64,000 nucleotides of DNA, taken from assembly GCA_026929865.2 (NCBI GenBank), contig CM049418.1, positions 12,556,501 through 12,620,500 on the forward strand, read 5' to 3'. Under the pieces are notes generated by a model. That model made no database searches and was not told where the DNA came from. It saw only the letters and a program-made list of their open reading frames with translations. Numbering within the stretch: position 1 is the first letter of the stretch; each line of letters starts with the position of its first letter. The DNA comes from Hyperoplus lanceolatus. Its lineage: Eukaryota > Chordata > Actinopteri > Uranoscopiformes > Ammodytidae. Of this stretch, positions 1 to 12,490 are shown piece by piece. Position numbers and translations under genes: made by a program.

Positions 1-120
1 TGTGCTGGTGAGTAGCGCAACCTTTAGTTCCAAGACAAATGCCTAAGCAGGAAGGTCGCGGTGCTAGGCACGACAAGGCTGCAGTTTAGTGTCAGCCCGT
101 GGAAAGCACGCATGGATGAG

Positions 121-164
121 TGTGTGTCTGTGTGTGTGTGTGTGTGTGCGTGCGTGCGTGTGTG
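121..164. repeat. (TG)n microsatellite, imperfect
   Basis: Alternating TG with one TC and several CG interruptions. The ORFs seen across it on either strand are low-complexity artefacts. Confidence 0.95.
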
Positions 165-1165
165 GAATACCACCAGGATCTTGTCAATTAAGCGCTGAAA
201 ACAATCCTTCACTGCCTTAGGGGGTTTAGCAGCTAACTAGGAGGGCAGTGCCAGTTAGAGGGGAAATTGGCCGCTCCACTCGGCTACGTGATGATGCTCA
301 GGTGCAGCACAGTATTGCTCATTAATTCCCCATACCTAAGGGGTGGTGAGAAGACACGATGGAGCAAACATTTGAGGAGTTTTCGACACAACCCCTAACA
401 GAAAGACAAGGGGACTGTAAAACATTTTTTTTGTTTTTAACATAATGATGAAATGATGAGAAGTGCTATGGAGGTTAGCATGAAGGTGTTAAGCACTGTA
501 TGCGGGGTTTGATTTCATTACGCAAATGTAATGACAGTATGTTGGTGGTTACAAAACGCCACCATTGGTTTGCTGTTTGAGTTTGAAATTGGATCCTCAT
601 ACACAAGTGTTTACCATTAGATTAGCTACAAGGATAGCTATGTTGCCAAGCATTTTCATTAATACTAAGCCTGCAGATTAGTTAACATGCATTGGTCTTT
701 GGGTCACAAAGGGCCATACTTGTAGAAGTGTTTCACTCTAACTTGAGATTGTTACCTAACATATTATGCAATACATCACAACTGACTGTACTCTTACAAT
801 TATACACATGTCAAGGTCTTTCCTACTTACTGCTAGGAGATGTTAAAAGGCCTGTGTAGCTATACAAGGATTCTGGAGAAGATTCTGATGTCATCAGGGT
901 TATGCCTTTATTAGCAAGTAGACAGTGGAGAGCTAAGAGTTGAACCCCTAGGCCACCTGGGTGCCTACCATACTACCAATGTGTAATGAAAAGAATGACA
1001 GAAATGGGCAATTAGTATTCAGGTAAAGGTCTAACTCAGAGATGCTATCAAAATGCATTATGCAAAATCCAAGGATCCAGCAGTTTAGGAGCTTGAACTG
1101 TAACAAATTGTACAAATTGCTTTTTCTTTGTTTATTGCAAGAGCCAATCAAACACCTACCAAACA
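165..1165. other. Unannotated unique sequence
   Basis: AT-rich single-copy-looking DNA. I see no coding signature, no inverted-repeat element and no RNA gene here. Short open frames have no recognisable domain. Confidence 0.6.
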
Positions 1166-1206
1166 CCCCCCCCCCAAAAAAAAAAAAAAAGAAAAAGAAA
1201 AAAAGA
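1166..1206. repeat. Poly-C/poly-A low-complexity tract
   Basis: A run of C followed directly by A-rich sequence interrupted by G. It may be the A tail of an unrecognised retroposon, but no SINE or LINE body is visible next to it. Confidence 0.8.
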
Positions 1207-1263
1207 TTCAGGAAGACTGCATTCCCATGATGGCTTAAATAAAGGTCACTAGCTGTATGACAT

Positions 1264-1270
1264 GAGAGAG

Positions 1271-1337
<67 letters not shown>
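1264..1337. repeat. (GA)n microsatellite
   Basis: About 74 bases of nearly pure GA repeat with a single GC interruption near the start. The open frame running through it encodes only a repeating Arg-Glu tract. Confidence 0.97.
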
Positions 1338-1339
<2 letters not shown>

Positions 1340-1899
1340 CACCAAGACATACCCGATAAAGCGTCTTGGAAGGAAGCTAAAAAGGTCACATTTGTGCTGT
1401 TAAGGACTCCGAAGAGTCACATAAGGTGGCATCCAACCTCTTGGGACCTCGGGGCCTGTTTGCTGAAGGGAATGTACTGAAGTTTGGGTTCACTCCAGAG
1501 GCAAAAAGATGAGTATTGATTTGTAGTGCAGCACAGAGTGGAGTGGAATAGTTTGTTTGTATGTGTGGGGGTGTATGTCTTCCCTTATCGCTCCAACGTT
1601 AATATCCGCAGCTCTCCCTCTCCCTCTCTCTCTCTGCTTTCACCCTCCCATCCCGCTCACACACAGATGCGCTGCTCATCATTCTTGCTGTCCTTTATTT
1701 CCTCAATCTACCTCTCCTGCTGTTCCAGTAATCTATCCCATGCCTTAGTGAGTGGTTAGACGAGGACAAATTAATCATGTTACCCAAAAAATGACTCAGC
1801 CGCAACAAAAACATGAAGTCGGTAAAGGTCAGACGCACCGCTGAGTCGTGGTGACCCGTGGCAAAATGGCTACACTAATCCATTACAATGGCCATGAAT

Positions 1900-1900
<1 letters not shown>
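1338..1900. other. Unannotated unique sequence with pyrimidine-rich patch
   Basis: Contains a CT-rich stretch at about 1609-1660. No domain, RNA gene or mobile element is recognisable. Confidence 0.55.
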
Positions 1901-1932
<32 letters not shown>

Positions 1933-1941
1933 GTGTGTGTC
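1901..1941. repeat. (TG)n microsatellite
   Basis: TG repeat with one TTG interruption at about 1930. Confidence 0.95.
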
Positions 1942-3433
1942 TGCTTGCGTTTCATTTGATTGCCCAACCTTTTAATCAGATACACTCAATTGCAAGGATG
2001 GGTGTCATTGATCGCTATGTTGTTTTCCTCTCCATTTATCAATTACATTTTATTTATTATTTTATTTAATATATTTTAATCTAATTATTATTATTTAATC
2101 TTATTAAACCAAACAGTCAAATAATCCAGGGAGTTGAATGCATAGACAAGGTTTGTTTTGTCAGCAATTGATGAATACAAAGATAGTTTCTCTGCTAGTA
2201 AACAAGTCTGCATACCCATATAGAGGTATTCCCCTCTTCTGTAGAAGGGGGGGTAATTGCCAGGTCGGCCATTTTGCTTTGGGGACGAGGCAGTGGTATG
2301 AGATATTAACATAGACTCTTGGGACACAAGAATAAAGCCCTTGACAGTTGGAGGGATTCATAATTAAGCAGACAAGGATTAAAGACATAGGCACAAATTG
2401 TCATCTCCCTCTCTAGATAAGACCTCTCCTTTCCCCTGTAAGACAGAAACAGGCAGGTGTACACACACTATAGTATGAAGATTAATACACAGCATGCCGG
2501 GCCTGACAAAGCCAAAGTGTAGAGTCAAGAGTCATTAACCCCTTCACGCATCCAAAGAGTGCACCACAAGCATCTATCGGCCCCCATGCCTCGGGGAGAC
2601 ACAGTGAAGGTTAAGGGTCATAAACTCACACAATGTTGTGGTCACAGACAGTTAAATTGGGCCCGCTGTCCTTCATGCTCATTGGGCTGATTCAGACAGG
2701 GAATACTGTGATGGCAGGCAGGCGGCTCTCTTTCACCTTTTTGCTTTTTGGGGGGGGGGAGAAACGAGCCATGCAATCCAAGCAGTTTATTCAGCTTTCA
2801 GAAGATAACTGTCACGTATAAATGATGTATGATTTTGGACACATTTGTCATGTTGTTATGGAGTTCTTTGACAGGAAGCAGTTTGACGAGGTGCGCGACA
2901 GAGAGACTTGTTCACCCACACCGGGCTCAGACTAGACAGTGGTGAGCAAAGATGGATGTACTTATATGGAAATGCAGGCAGACTTGATACTTGGAGATGA
3001 CTATGTACAGGATCATTGTGGTTTATTAACACTCCTGGTAAGGAAAAAAGACTGAGCCAATCTTAAGCTCAGAGTAACAGGGACTAGTTGCATGAGTAAA
3101 TTATGTTGTAAACTCTATCCCAAAACATAACCAATCATGATACTGATCAAGAATTTATCGTAATGATTACAGCCTTTTATGATTACAATGTCCAAAATGT
3201 GTTTCGGGCAAGTATTTATAGCTCGAAGATTGAGCCGTAGTAGGCCCTAGTAGGTCAAATAAAAAGGAGCCACGGGAGGGAGGTGATATCCATGAAAAAA
3301 ACTCATATTTTCGTACATTTATGAAAGAATAAAATTGAATATGGATTTGCATGACATAACTGTGCTCCTTGGCATGCATTATTCATGCAGTGCATGACCT
3401 AATCAAAATATATTATGCAATATGATATATATA
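1942..3433. other. Unannotated unique sequence
   Basis: Includes a very AT-rich patch at about 2039-2106 and a run of ten G at 2750-2759. No gene or recognisable mobile element is seen up to the Tc1-like element that starts at 3434. Confidence 0.55.
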
Positions 3434-4090
3434 CACTCAACAAAAATATAAACGCAATACATTTGTTTTTGCTCCCATTTTTCATGAGATGGACTTAAAG
3501 ATCTAAAATTCATTCCAGATACACAATTGTACCATTTCTCTCAAACATTGTTCACAAATCTGTCTAAATGTGTGATAGTGAGCACTTCTGCTTTGCTGAG
3601 ATAATCCATCCCACCTCACAGGTGTGCCACATCAAGATGCTGATCTGACATCATGATTAGTGCACAGGTGTGCCTTAGACTGTCCACAATAAAAGGCCAC
3701 TCTGAAATGTGCATTTCTTTGCTTTATTGGGGGCCTGGGGACTCAGAACCAGTCAGTATCTGGTGTGACCACCATTTGCCTCATGTAGTGCAACACATCT
3801 TCTTCGCATAGAGTTTATCAGATTGTCAATTGTGGCCTGTGGAATGTAGGTCCGCTCCTCTTCAATGGCTGTGCGAAGTTGCTGGAGACGGCTTATGGTG
3901 GAGAAATGAACATTCAATGCACGAGCAACAGATCTGGTTGACATTCCTGCTGTCAGCATGCCAATTGCACGCTCCCTCAATGCTTGTGGCATCTGTGGCA
4001 TTTTGCTGTGAGACAAAACTGCACATTTCAGGGTGGCCTTTTATTGTGGACAGTCTAAGGCACACCTGTGCACTAATCATGATGTCAGAT
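3434..4090 (-). mobile_element. Tc1-like DNA transposon, internally deleted and truncated at one end
   Basis: The left end begins CACTCAACAAAAATATAAAC straight after a TA dinucleotide, the expected Tc1/mariner target. The inner left segment (3644-3713) recurs as its reverse complement at 4020-4090, so the element has long terminal inverted repeats of at least 280 bp. On the right only the inner 70 bp remain: the outer part (about 210 bp) is missing and the sequence passes directly into LINE 3' sequence. Between the repeats lies a shortened transposase frame on the minus strand. The element is dead for lack of a DDE domain and of one end. The family assignment rests on remembered Tc1 motifs. 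Confidence 0.88.
3753..4016 (-). pseudogene. Tc1-like transposase with DDE core deleted
   Basis: This 87-codon frame reads through without a stop but is far shorter than the roughly 340 residues usual for Tc1-like transposases. Residues about 6-45 match the N-terminal helix-turn-helix DNA-binding part (motifs LRERAIGML, ARALNVHFSTISRLQ). From about residue 47 it switches directly to the transposase C-terminal tail (motifs RTYIPQATIDNLI, GGHTRY, then stop). The catalytic DDE domain has been removed by an internal deletion that happens to keep the frame. It would encode at most a DNA-binding fragment. Whether it is ever expressed cannot be told from sequence; a decayed remnant is the default reading. 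Confidence 0.85.
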
Positions 4091-4786
4091 ATGTTCAAAT
4101 GATTTCACAAAATAAATAAAAATAAACAAAAAGTTAACAACATATTGAATTGATATGCCTGAAAAGGAGTAGGAAGAAGTATAAACTTATTTAATCCTAC
4201 CCCTTTTCCACAGCTCAATAACTTATATTTGTTATATTAGCTTCCTGTGTTCCTCATAATCTTTTTCTACAAATCTATACAATTTGTTATACTATATTTG
4301 ATACATACAAATATACAACTTGATACTATATTTTTTTATTTTTATACAATCCATATATCTATATCTATTATACATACATCCATACAAAAATATATCTATT
4401 ATACGCATTTATACAATTTTTATACGCATGTATACAATCCATATATCTATATCTTTGTATTTGTACAATTCACATATCTATATAATTCACATATCTATAC
4501 AATCAATATATCTATATATAAATACAAATATTCATTCAATATGATGATGCACCATAATTACACTTTAAATTCTCTCCCTCATCCCTGTACCTTTTAACAG
4601 GGATGAGGGATTTTTTTACTTTGATTTTTTTTTTAACTGAATCATGTTTGGACATTGCTTCAGCTCCGTGCTCATACCATTCCACAGTTTCACACCACCA
4701 ATTGAAATGCATTGACATTTTAAAGTCGTGCGAACAGCTAGCGTCTTAAAATTTAACTGTTCTCTCAAATTATAACCCCCTCTCTA

Positions 4787-5296
4787 TCAAAAAAAAAGTT
4801 TTTGAATGTTACCTGGTAGCAGTTTATTTCTAGCTTTGAACATGATTTGTGTAATTTGATAATCAACCAGGTCCTTGAACTTTATGATCCGGGAATGTAA
4901 AAAGAGGAGGTTGGTGTGATCATAATATCCAGCTTTATTGATTATTCTTATGGCTCGTTTTTGTATTGTGACTAATGGTATCAGTGAGCTCTTGTAAGTG
5001 GTCCCCCAGACCTCCACATAGTAAATTAAATAAGGTAATATCATTGAACAGTAAAGAATATGCAATGATTTGTGATCCAATATATGCTTTGCTTTACCCA
5101 GGACTGAGATGCTTCGTGACAGTTTTGATTTAACATGTTTTAGGTGAGGTTTCCAGCATAGCTTGTGATCTATTGTCACACCCAGGAATTTATTTACATA
5201 CACTCTTTCAATATTAACACCATCTATCTTAACATTTACATCACTATTTAAATTACAATTTCCAAACAACATGATTTTTGTTTTGCTTAAATTCAA
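4787..5296 (-). pseudogene. LINE ORF2 C-terminal region after the RT catalytic box
   Basis: This frame holds the region that follows the RT palm in jockey-like LINEs: a LSLNxSKTK-type block (NLSKTKIMLFGN), FLGVTIDHKLCWKPHL, and a C-terminal zone with VWGTTYKS and IQKRAIRIINKAG. Upstream and in frame, the plus-strand region 5297-5335 continues as a WWFDNNKVS-type block, showing that the deletion junction lies at about 5335. It belongs to the same element as the neighbouring RT fragment but in another frame. Confidence 0.85.
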
Positions 5297-5312
5297 TGAT
5301 ACTTTATTATTG

Positions 5313-5837
5313 TCAAACCACCATTTTAATTTGTAGTTCTAATTTATTAATTAATATATCATGATTTATGGTATCAAATGTTTTTTTAAGATCAATAAAA
5401 ACACCAGCTGCATATTTCTTTTGGTCCAAGGAATTTGTAATCTTTTCAATTAGCTCAATGACTGCTAATGAAGTGGATCGGTTGGGTCTGAAGCCGTATT
5501 GGCTGTCAGTTAGTAAATTGTGTTTATTGATGAATTTGTTAAGTCTATCAGCAAATACTTTTTCTAAGATTTTTGAGAATTGAGGAAGCAGTGAAATAGG
5601 CCTGTAGTTTGTGAAGTGGTGTTTGTCTCCAGTTTTGTACAGCGGTATGACTTTTGCAATTTTCATTTTTCTTGGGAATTTACCAGTTTTAAATGATAAA
5701 TTACAGATGTGCGTTAATGATTTCGAAATTCCGTGAATTACCTCTTTGATTATTCTCATGTCAATATTACAAAGTTTGGAGCATTTTAACTGAATAAATC
5801 TATCCTGCAGGGCACATAGCCGTGACACACAACACAT
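5313..5837 (-). pseudogene. LINE reverse transcriptase, N-terminal half of RT domain
   Basis: Conserved RT blocks are visible in order: KVIPLYKTGD, NYRPISLLPQFSKILEK, DSQYGFRPNRSTS, and motif A FIDLKKTFDTINHDIL with the first catalytic aspartate. After INKLE the frame runs out at about 5335. The following residues of a normal RT, including the FADD/YADD catalytic box, are absent because of an internal deletion of an estimated 100 codons. The first 15-20 residues are probably not part of the element. Not functional. Confidence 0.88.
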
Positions 5838-5840
5838 TAG

Positions 5841-6303
5841 CTTGTTAAAGTGGATTAGGGAATTTTTTTTTTTTTTATTTTATGAATTGCAAGCATTGTT
5901 GTGTAGTGTTAATGTGTCTGCGAGTGCATATATATTCTGTTTGAGCCATCTGTATTTGGGCATGTACTGCCAGTTGTTTTGTCATGTGTGTGTTCTATTT
6001 CATGTGTACTTTGTGATCATGTATTCACGGACATGTATGCATTTGTCTGAGTTTTCATTGCTAGTACATTTGTGTATGTCTTCTTTTGATTGATAGTACA
6101 CACACACACACAGACAGACAGAGAGAGGGGAAAATGCATTTTGAACCCATTATGCATGCGTAATGAAACTATATATCCACAGGCTCTGGATACAGTTTGT
6201 TCTGACTTCTCAAAAAGAAATGTGAGCGCAGCGGAAATGCCTAGGCATACAAATACTCAGCAATATCTTGCAGGATCTCCAGCAATGTATCTTCGAAAAC
6301 TAA
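5841..6303. other. Unannotated sequence between LINE and CA array
   Basis: T-rich run at about 5861-5877 and a short CA/GACA-rich patch at 6098-6127. No gene recognisable. Confidence 0.5.
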
Positions 6304-6467
<164 letters not shown>

Positions 6468-6826
6468 CTGCTTAAGAAAAAAATACTTTTTTTATTTAAC
6501 AAATTACTATTTTGTGGTGGCCAAGATTATGACAGCATGTGCATAGAACTTGTATTTTACTTTCTAGGAGTTCAAGTCCAATGTGCTTGTGTCTCAACAC
6601 TTTTCAAAACTGGGAAACTATTAGTGTTATAATGTTGTTTTTGCGTGTTTCAAATGAAACAAACACACACTTACATTGCCAAAGAAACTCCCATCAAGTG
6701 GCATGTTTAATATATACACACAGACAGACACACACACCAATACACCATTGCACATTGTTTTTAAGTAGAATGCCAAAGCAATAAGCACATGCCAGAGAGA
6801 CCCAGCCATGTGATTCCAGAGCTTTC

Positions 6827-6828
<2 letters not shown>

Positions 6829-6858
<30 letters not shown>
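6829..6858. repeat. (TG)n microsatellite
   Basis: Short pure TG array. The surrounding 6467-6828 and 6859-7552 show no gene or mobile element that I can recognise. Confidence 0.95.
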
Positions 6859-6861
<3 letters not shown>

Positions 6862-7552
6862 TGTTTATGAGTGTATAACAAAGGGAAAGTGAGCATGCTC
6901 TTTCACTGCATAGGGTTCAAACACCAAGTCCTGCTGAGAAAATCTAGCAGTTCCTAACTAGTTTATTTTTTTCATATGAAATTCATGGTCAAAGCTGAAA
7001 TCCTAATGTACAAGCAGCAAGCGGGGAAATAACAGATGGAAAAATAACTGAAAATGACTCTTACCAATCTAAATGCATTGATTCAAATTATAGATGTAGT
7101 TTATGCCGCGCCTTGGGGCACATTGAAGGATGTTAAAGTGATAAGATAATAGAAAGGACAGACCAGATTGTTAATGCACCAGTTGTTCCACAATTTGAAC
7201 ACAATCATTTGAGTGTGTCTTGGCCCAGTACACCTGTAGCATTCAATGCAAAAGTAAAAGAAAAAGGAACATTATATGTATCATCTGTCTTACTTACTGT
7301 GTGGGCAAACTTTGCAGCCCACGAACAAACTTTTACCATAAAGTTCTGACCCACTTTGTGCTTTATCTTTGCATACTGGTAAACATATTTATGAACTTCT
7401 GTATAATAAGCTTGCCGAGGTTTACCCGCTATAAGGTCATCTGCTTCGCCGACTGTCTTATCTCTATCTTTTTGGAACAAAGGGGATGAGAGAGACTGAT
7501 TAGGGCCTTCACAAATTTGCATGGGATGTAAGCCTTCAAAACTCTGTCTATT

Positions 7553-8477
<925 letters not shown>

Positions 8478-8484
8478 AAAACAA

Positions 8485-9060
8485 GTAGCCTGGAAATCCA
8501 GACCCATATTTTGAACGGTAGAGGGCATGGCCACGATCAACAGACCTTTTCATGTCATGGGGCGGCACCTACGCGTGCATTTCAAATGCCACTGAACGCA
8601 ATTGGATAGCACTACGACCAATCAGAGCCATGAACAAGGTGACATATTAAGCCCCATACATATTAATTTGTTTAGCGAACAACGGGTTAACTGTTAAATT
8701 AAACTTTTGGTGTGGTCGGCCGGCAAAACAGAACATTCCTCTTACTTGCTAATGAAAGATTTTAGTGCCGTCTTCCAAATCGCTAAGTGTCGAGGCGAAA
8801 GCCATCTCAATTCGAACAACATACCCACAGCCATCTCTGTTTAATATCAACGGCTTCGGTGGCGCACTGTCATCCATTTACGTCCGCCCAAGATCACCAT
8901 ACATAGGGCTCTGGCCCGCCCATATCAGAAAGAACGATTTGATTGGTAGCTCAGGATTTCTTGACATATTAAATGAGCTTCAGTGGATTGTGTCCAGACC
9001 AACAGGCGCAGCAAATTGAATTTGCCAGCGCCTAGCGGCAGGTCTAGATTTCCAGGTTAC
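8485..9060. mobile_element. Short non-autonomous DNA transposon with 7-8 bp TSD
   Basis: The left end reads GTAGCCTGGAAATCCAGACC and the right end, read from the other strand, GTAACCTGGAAATCTAGACC: 18 of 20 positions agree. The element is flanked by AAAACAA at 8478-8484 and again at 9061-9067, extendable to 8 bp on either side. At 576 bp and without a transposase frame it is non-autonomous. A 7-8 bp TSD fits hAT or P superfamilies; the termini do not let me choose. The interior is more GC-rich than its surroundings. Confidence 0.85.
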
Positions 9061-9067
9061 AAAACAA

Positions 9068-10237
9068 GCACATTTCCCCCTGACAAGGCCTTATCTTTTA
9101 TCCCTTTTTTCCGTACTGATAGCAGCCTAAGGGCGATATCCGCAACACTCATTGTCAACCCCTCAACATAACCAGCCATACATATGTTCTAATTGAAGAT
9201 TATTGTAATGCTTTGTCTCCTGGGGGTGCAGCCACCAGGCAAAATCCTAGCAATGTAGCACACAATCAGTAACACGGAAGGCGTGATCTCATATGCGATG
9301 ATTTTTACACAGGGTGACAATTTGTTTAAACAAATAACTTGCAGTGAATCATTTGCATTAGTTCTGAGTCTAAATGGCCGCGTGGGAATCGAACTTGGAA
9401 CTTCACTGCAGCGATGAAACATGGATACAGGCAGCTTTTTTTCATGCTAGTCATGATTCATCTTCCATTCCAAATAATGTTATTTTTTTTCCGTTTTGGC
9501 GTCAGATACACCGTAGACAACCTATTACCTTTGAATGTCAAGTGATTAAAGACTGGAGAAGCCTAAGAAAGGAATTACACATGTTTTCTTTGTGATTTGA
9601 TGGATTAAAACAAATCCCTGCATGCTAGGGGTTATCACAGTAGCCAATCACCATTGAGCAAGGACACAGTCTCTCTCATGTGGTCTCAGCATCACCTTTC
9701 TCCTCTCTTATCTAATAAAACAAACAAAGCTAGCTGTAGAAGGTTCACCCAGCTTAAGTGTGACTATACTTACCAACCCACTACAACATTGATTGAGCTT
9801 TTTATAGACAAGAAGATTGTGGAAGAAAAATGATAGTCATTTGGAGCTGGTTGATAATATCTTTTTACAATTGACCTGGATGGTAACATAAAGGATAGTT
9901 TAAACATATTTGACTTTTTAATTTGTTTAACCTGACCCCACACCCTATATAGAAAAACACCTGCAATGTTGACAGATGATGTTTGCAGCAGGAGCACTTA
10001 AAGCCGTAGGAGCCTGTTGCTAAATCCTACTTCAAACCTGTCCATACTGATTGACATCGGGTTTTGGGGAGGGTGTAAGACCTGGCTGGGGATAGATCCT
10101 CACTCTCGCGACTGGGTTGCACACTCACACGCACGTGCACACACACAGAATTGGATATTAAAAGGACGGAAGGAAGATGACGTTAGAGTCGTGCAATATG
10201 TAACAAGTCTCCAATACGTTGACGGGGGACATTGCAT

Positions 10238-10240
<3 letters not shown>
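9068..10240. other. Unannotated unique sequence
   Basis: A minus-strand AGTTCGATTCCC at about 9385-9397 resembles a Pol III B box, but no A box or SINE body accompanies it. Nothing else recognised. Confidence 0.5.

Positions 10241-10302
<62 letters not shown>
10241..10302. repeat. (CA)n microsatellite
   Basis: Uninterrupted CA array. A second short one follows 40 bp downstream. Confidence 0.97.
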
Positions 10303-10303
<1 letters not shown>

Positions 10304-10341
10304 TCTATCGCTAAAATCAAAGCAAAGCAGCATGTCTCTCA

Positions 10342-10363
10342 ACACACACACACACACACACAC
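10342..10363. repeat. (CA)n microsatellite, short
   Basis: About eleven CA units. Confidence 0.93.
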
Positions 10364-11965
10364 TTTAACTCAGCTGCAGATCAATACGCAGTTAATCTGA
10401 CATACTGAAAGACAGAACCTAGTTGGAAAAGAAAGTTCAGTAAGCATAAGATGAACAGAAAAAAAAGATGTGTTTGTGAAGGGCATGTGTGTATGACAAA
10501 GTACAGTTGGGGGTGGAGATAAAGGAAGGCAGAATCAGCCTCGGCACGGAATGATGCACTGCTAATGATGTAATATGTTCTTGCCGCTGCTGGTGAGGGC
10601 GGCACAGGGAGAATGGCACTAGCTGTGGGCTACAACCAGCCATGTTGTCCCTTCTGTCCTACTCTCTATCTCATTACCCACACTCCACTTTGTCACAAGG
10701 ATGCAGTTATAATATGCTTACAATATGTACAATCTACCATCCCTACCTATATGGCTAATACATTTAAAGTGTGCACAAGTGCATTTCTCTCTCTCCACTT
10801 GAGACCTAATCAATAATGGGAAGATGTGTGATATCGGAAAGGATTTACGAGTAAATATACGGTTGTCATTTGTCACGTTCAACTTCGACCCATTTTATTC
10901 TCAGGGAGAGATGAACTGAGGCATAGTATGCTTTTTCCCCATTTAAATAGATTTTGTCAAGAGCAGTGGCATAGTGAAAACAAAGAGAATATAATTTAGC
11001 CATACTGCTAAGAACAACTCCGGAACAGTTTAATTGTGTTCTCAGATGATTATTTATTATTATTTATTCAGCCCAGTTCAACCAACATAATTCATGACTG
11101 AGTTTGTATGCATTATAATATAGCCCTTCCTTCAGTATAATTTATTCATGTTTAGTCGCCATTACACACATGTTCTCTCTTCATCTACACTAACTATATA
11201 ATACCGCGTGATTAGCTACTGGATCACTGAATGAAGACTATCCTTTTTGTCCAAGCATTCAATCAGTATTCATGCCAGAGAATAGAAGAAAAAAACGAGA
11301 AAATCTGGAGGCGCAGTGGGAGGGAGAAGCGGATAGGGAAAGCTGGAAGGATTTGCTGGAAGTTTGGACTGGAAATCTGAAGATAAAGCTTTTTGGATCT
11401 TGGGATTTGGTCCCTTTAGAGCCGTTGAGTTTTGGCAACGTGTACAAGGAGAGGGCCGGATTAAAAAGGAAGGGCCTCATCGCTCAAACATGTCTGTTGT
11501 TTGACTGGGGCTCAGCCCTGTTGATCTCTGAAAATCCAAAAGGCACGCTTTCAGATCCAATGCCTTTTTTTTTCTCTAAACAAATAGTTTTGGACTGATT
11601 AGCTGGTTCACAGTAATGCCACACATGGTCAATCCATAATAATAATTGTGACGGAACACTAACACTAAGGATCTGTGCACTGTGAGACCATCTGCGATAA
11701 TGAATGTGCTTGGATGCGTATGGACACACTAAATGGAGACATATTTACAGACAGAACACTGGATATTAGGAGTAGAATGACAAAGACAGCTTTGTGTTAT
11801 CTGATGACACCGAAAGGATAGGTTACACTGTACTGTTGTGATCGCCCCCAGGATTTATACATACTTACTGTTCCATTTGTCAAGCTGTTGCTATGATACC
11901 CAAATCTAATAGTTTTATTTTCGAGGTCAACTCCAACGTGTCTCATCCAGATAAAAACGTGATGA
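10364..11965. other. Unannotated unique sequence
   Basis: No mobile element recognised. An open frame at 11272-11598 (108 codons, rich in Lys, Arg and Glu at its start) has no recognisable domain and no splice context that I trust. Confidence 0.5.
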
Positions 11966-12475
11966 CAAGCGTCAGTGAATCAAAAATAAATCCATCCCTA
12001 AATCTTCTATGACATGACACCCCTGACTATGCCTTTACTTTTTTTTTTTTTTAAATATTTTTTGGGCATTTTTTTATGCTTTATTGATAGTGCAGAGAGA
12101 CATAGGTGAAATGGGGCAGAGAGGGGAGTGACATGCAGAGAACTACCGCGGGTGGGAATCAAACCCGAGTCTGCTGCTGGGCCCGGCCTGGGAGGGGGAC
12201 GCCTAACCAACTGAGCGTCAGTGTCAAGCGTCAGTGAATCAAAAATAAATCCATCCCTAAATCTTCTATGACATGACACCCCTGACTATGCCTTTACTTT
12301 TTTTTTTTTTTTATATTTTTTGGGCATTTTTTTATGCTTTATTGATAGTGCAGAGAGACATAGGTGAAATGGGGCAGAGAGGGGAGTGACATGCAGAGAA
12401 CTACCGCGGGTGGGAATCAAACCCGAGTCTGCTGCTGGGCCCGGCCTGGGAGGGGGACGCCTAACCAACTGAGCT
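11966..12475. repeat. Tandem duplication (259-bp unit) of a SINE plus its flank
   Basis: The unit starting CAAGCGTCAGTGAATC occurs at 11966 and again at 12225, an offset of 259 bp, and the copies are nearly identical through the SINE to CCAACTGAGC. They diverge only after that: copy 1 runs into GTCAGTGTCAAGC, while copy 2 continues into the SINE head end TAAAGCGCCCC. A few single-base indels in the T run are the main differences, so the duplication is young. Confidence 0.93.
12031..12215 (-). mobile_element. tRNA-derived SINE, duplicated copy lacking its first bases
   Basis: On the minus strand: A-box-like CTCAGTTGGTTAGGCG at the 5' end, B-box-like GGTTTGATTCC, then a body with GCATGTCACTCCCCTCTC and a 3' tail with AATAAAGCAT and A/T-rich end. 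The 5'-most bases present in the neighbouring copy (GGGGGGGCGCTTTA) are missing at the duplication joint. Frames across it are not coding. Confidence 0.85.
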
Positions 12476-12490
12476 AAAGCGCCCCCCCCT
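12301..12490 (-). mobile_element. tRNA-derived SINE with perfect 15-bp target duplication
   Basis: Minus-strand SINE with A box TAGCTCAGTTGG and B box GGTTTGATTCC. The plus strand has CTATGCCTTTACTTT at 12286-12300 and again at 12491-12505, a perfect 15-bp target-site duplication, so this is the original insertion and the other copy is secondary. Same family as the copy at 62233. The family name is not assigned. Confidence 0.92.

Larger units (their letters stand above)
4091..5837 (-). mobile_element. Non-LTR retrotransposon (jockey/CR1/L2 superclade), 5'-truncated and broken
   Basis: A minus-strand LINE fragment. The reverse-transcriptase part lies at 5313-5837 and the post-RT part at 4787-5296, in different frames. 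The 3' untranslated part runs down to about 4091. It contains a degenerate ATA-rich repeat zone (4250-4530) and, near the end, a stretch reading GGGGTAGGATTAAATAAG on the minus strand, which resembles 3' tails of abundant fish LINEs. The 5' end stops within the RT region at about 5780-5837. The 3' end touches the truncated Tc1-like element at 4090. Exact clade (Rex1, L2 or CR1-like) cannot be decided by eye. Confidence 0.85.

Noticed and set aside
1262-1480. Open frame with Arg-Glu repeats
   Set aside because: Produced by the (GA)n array; no domain outside it.
4247-4597. 116-codon Ile/Tyr-rich frame
   Set aside because: A translation of degenerate ATA-rich repeats in the LINE 3' region.
9385-9402. 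B-box-like GTTCGATTCCC on the minus strand
   Set aside because: No A box at the right distance and no SINE body or tail.
11272-11598. 108-codon plus-strand frame rich in charged residues
   Set aside because: No recognisable domain, no convincing splice context, and an overlapping frame on the other strand; treated as chance.
12007-12468. Two nearly identical minus-strand frames that look like paralogous small genes
   Set aside because: They are frames through a duplicated SINE, including its tRNA-like head.
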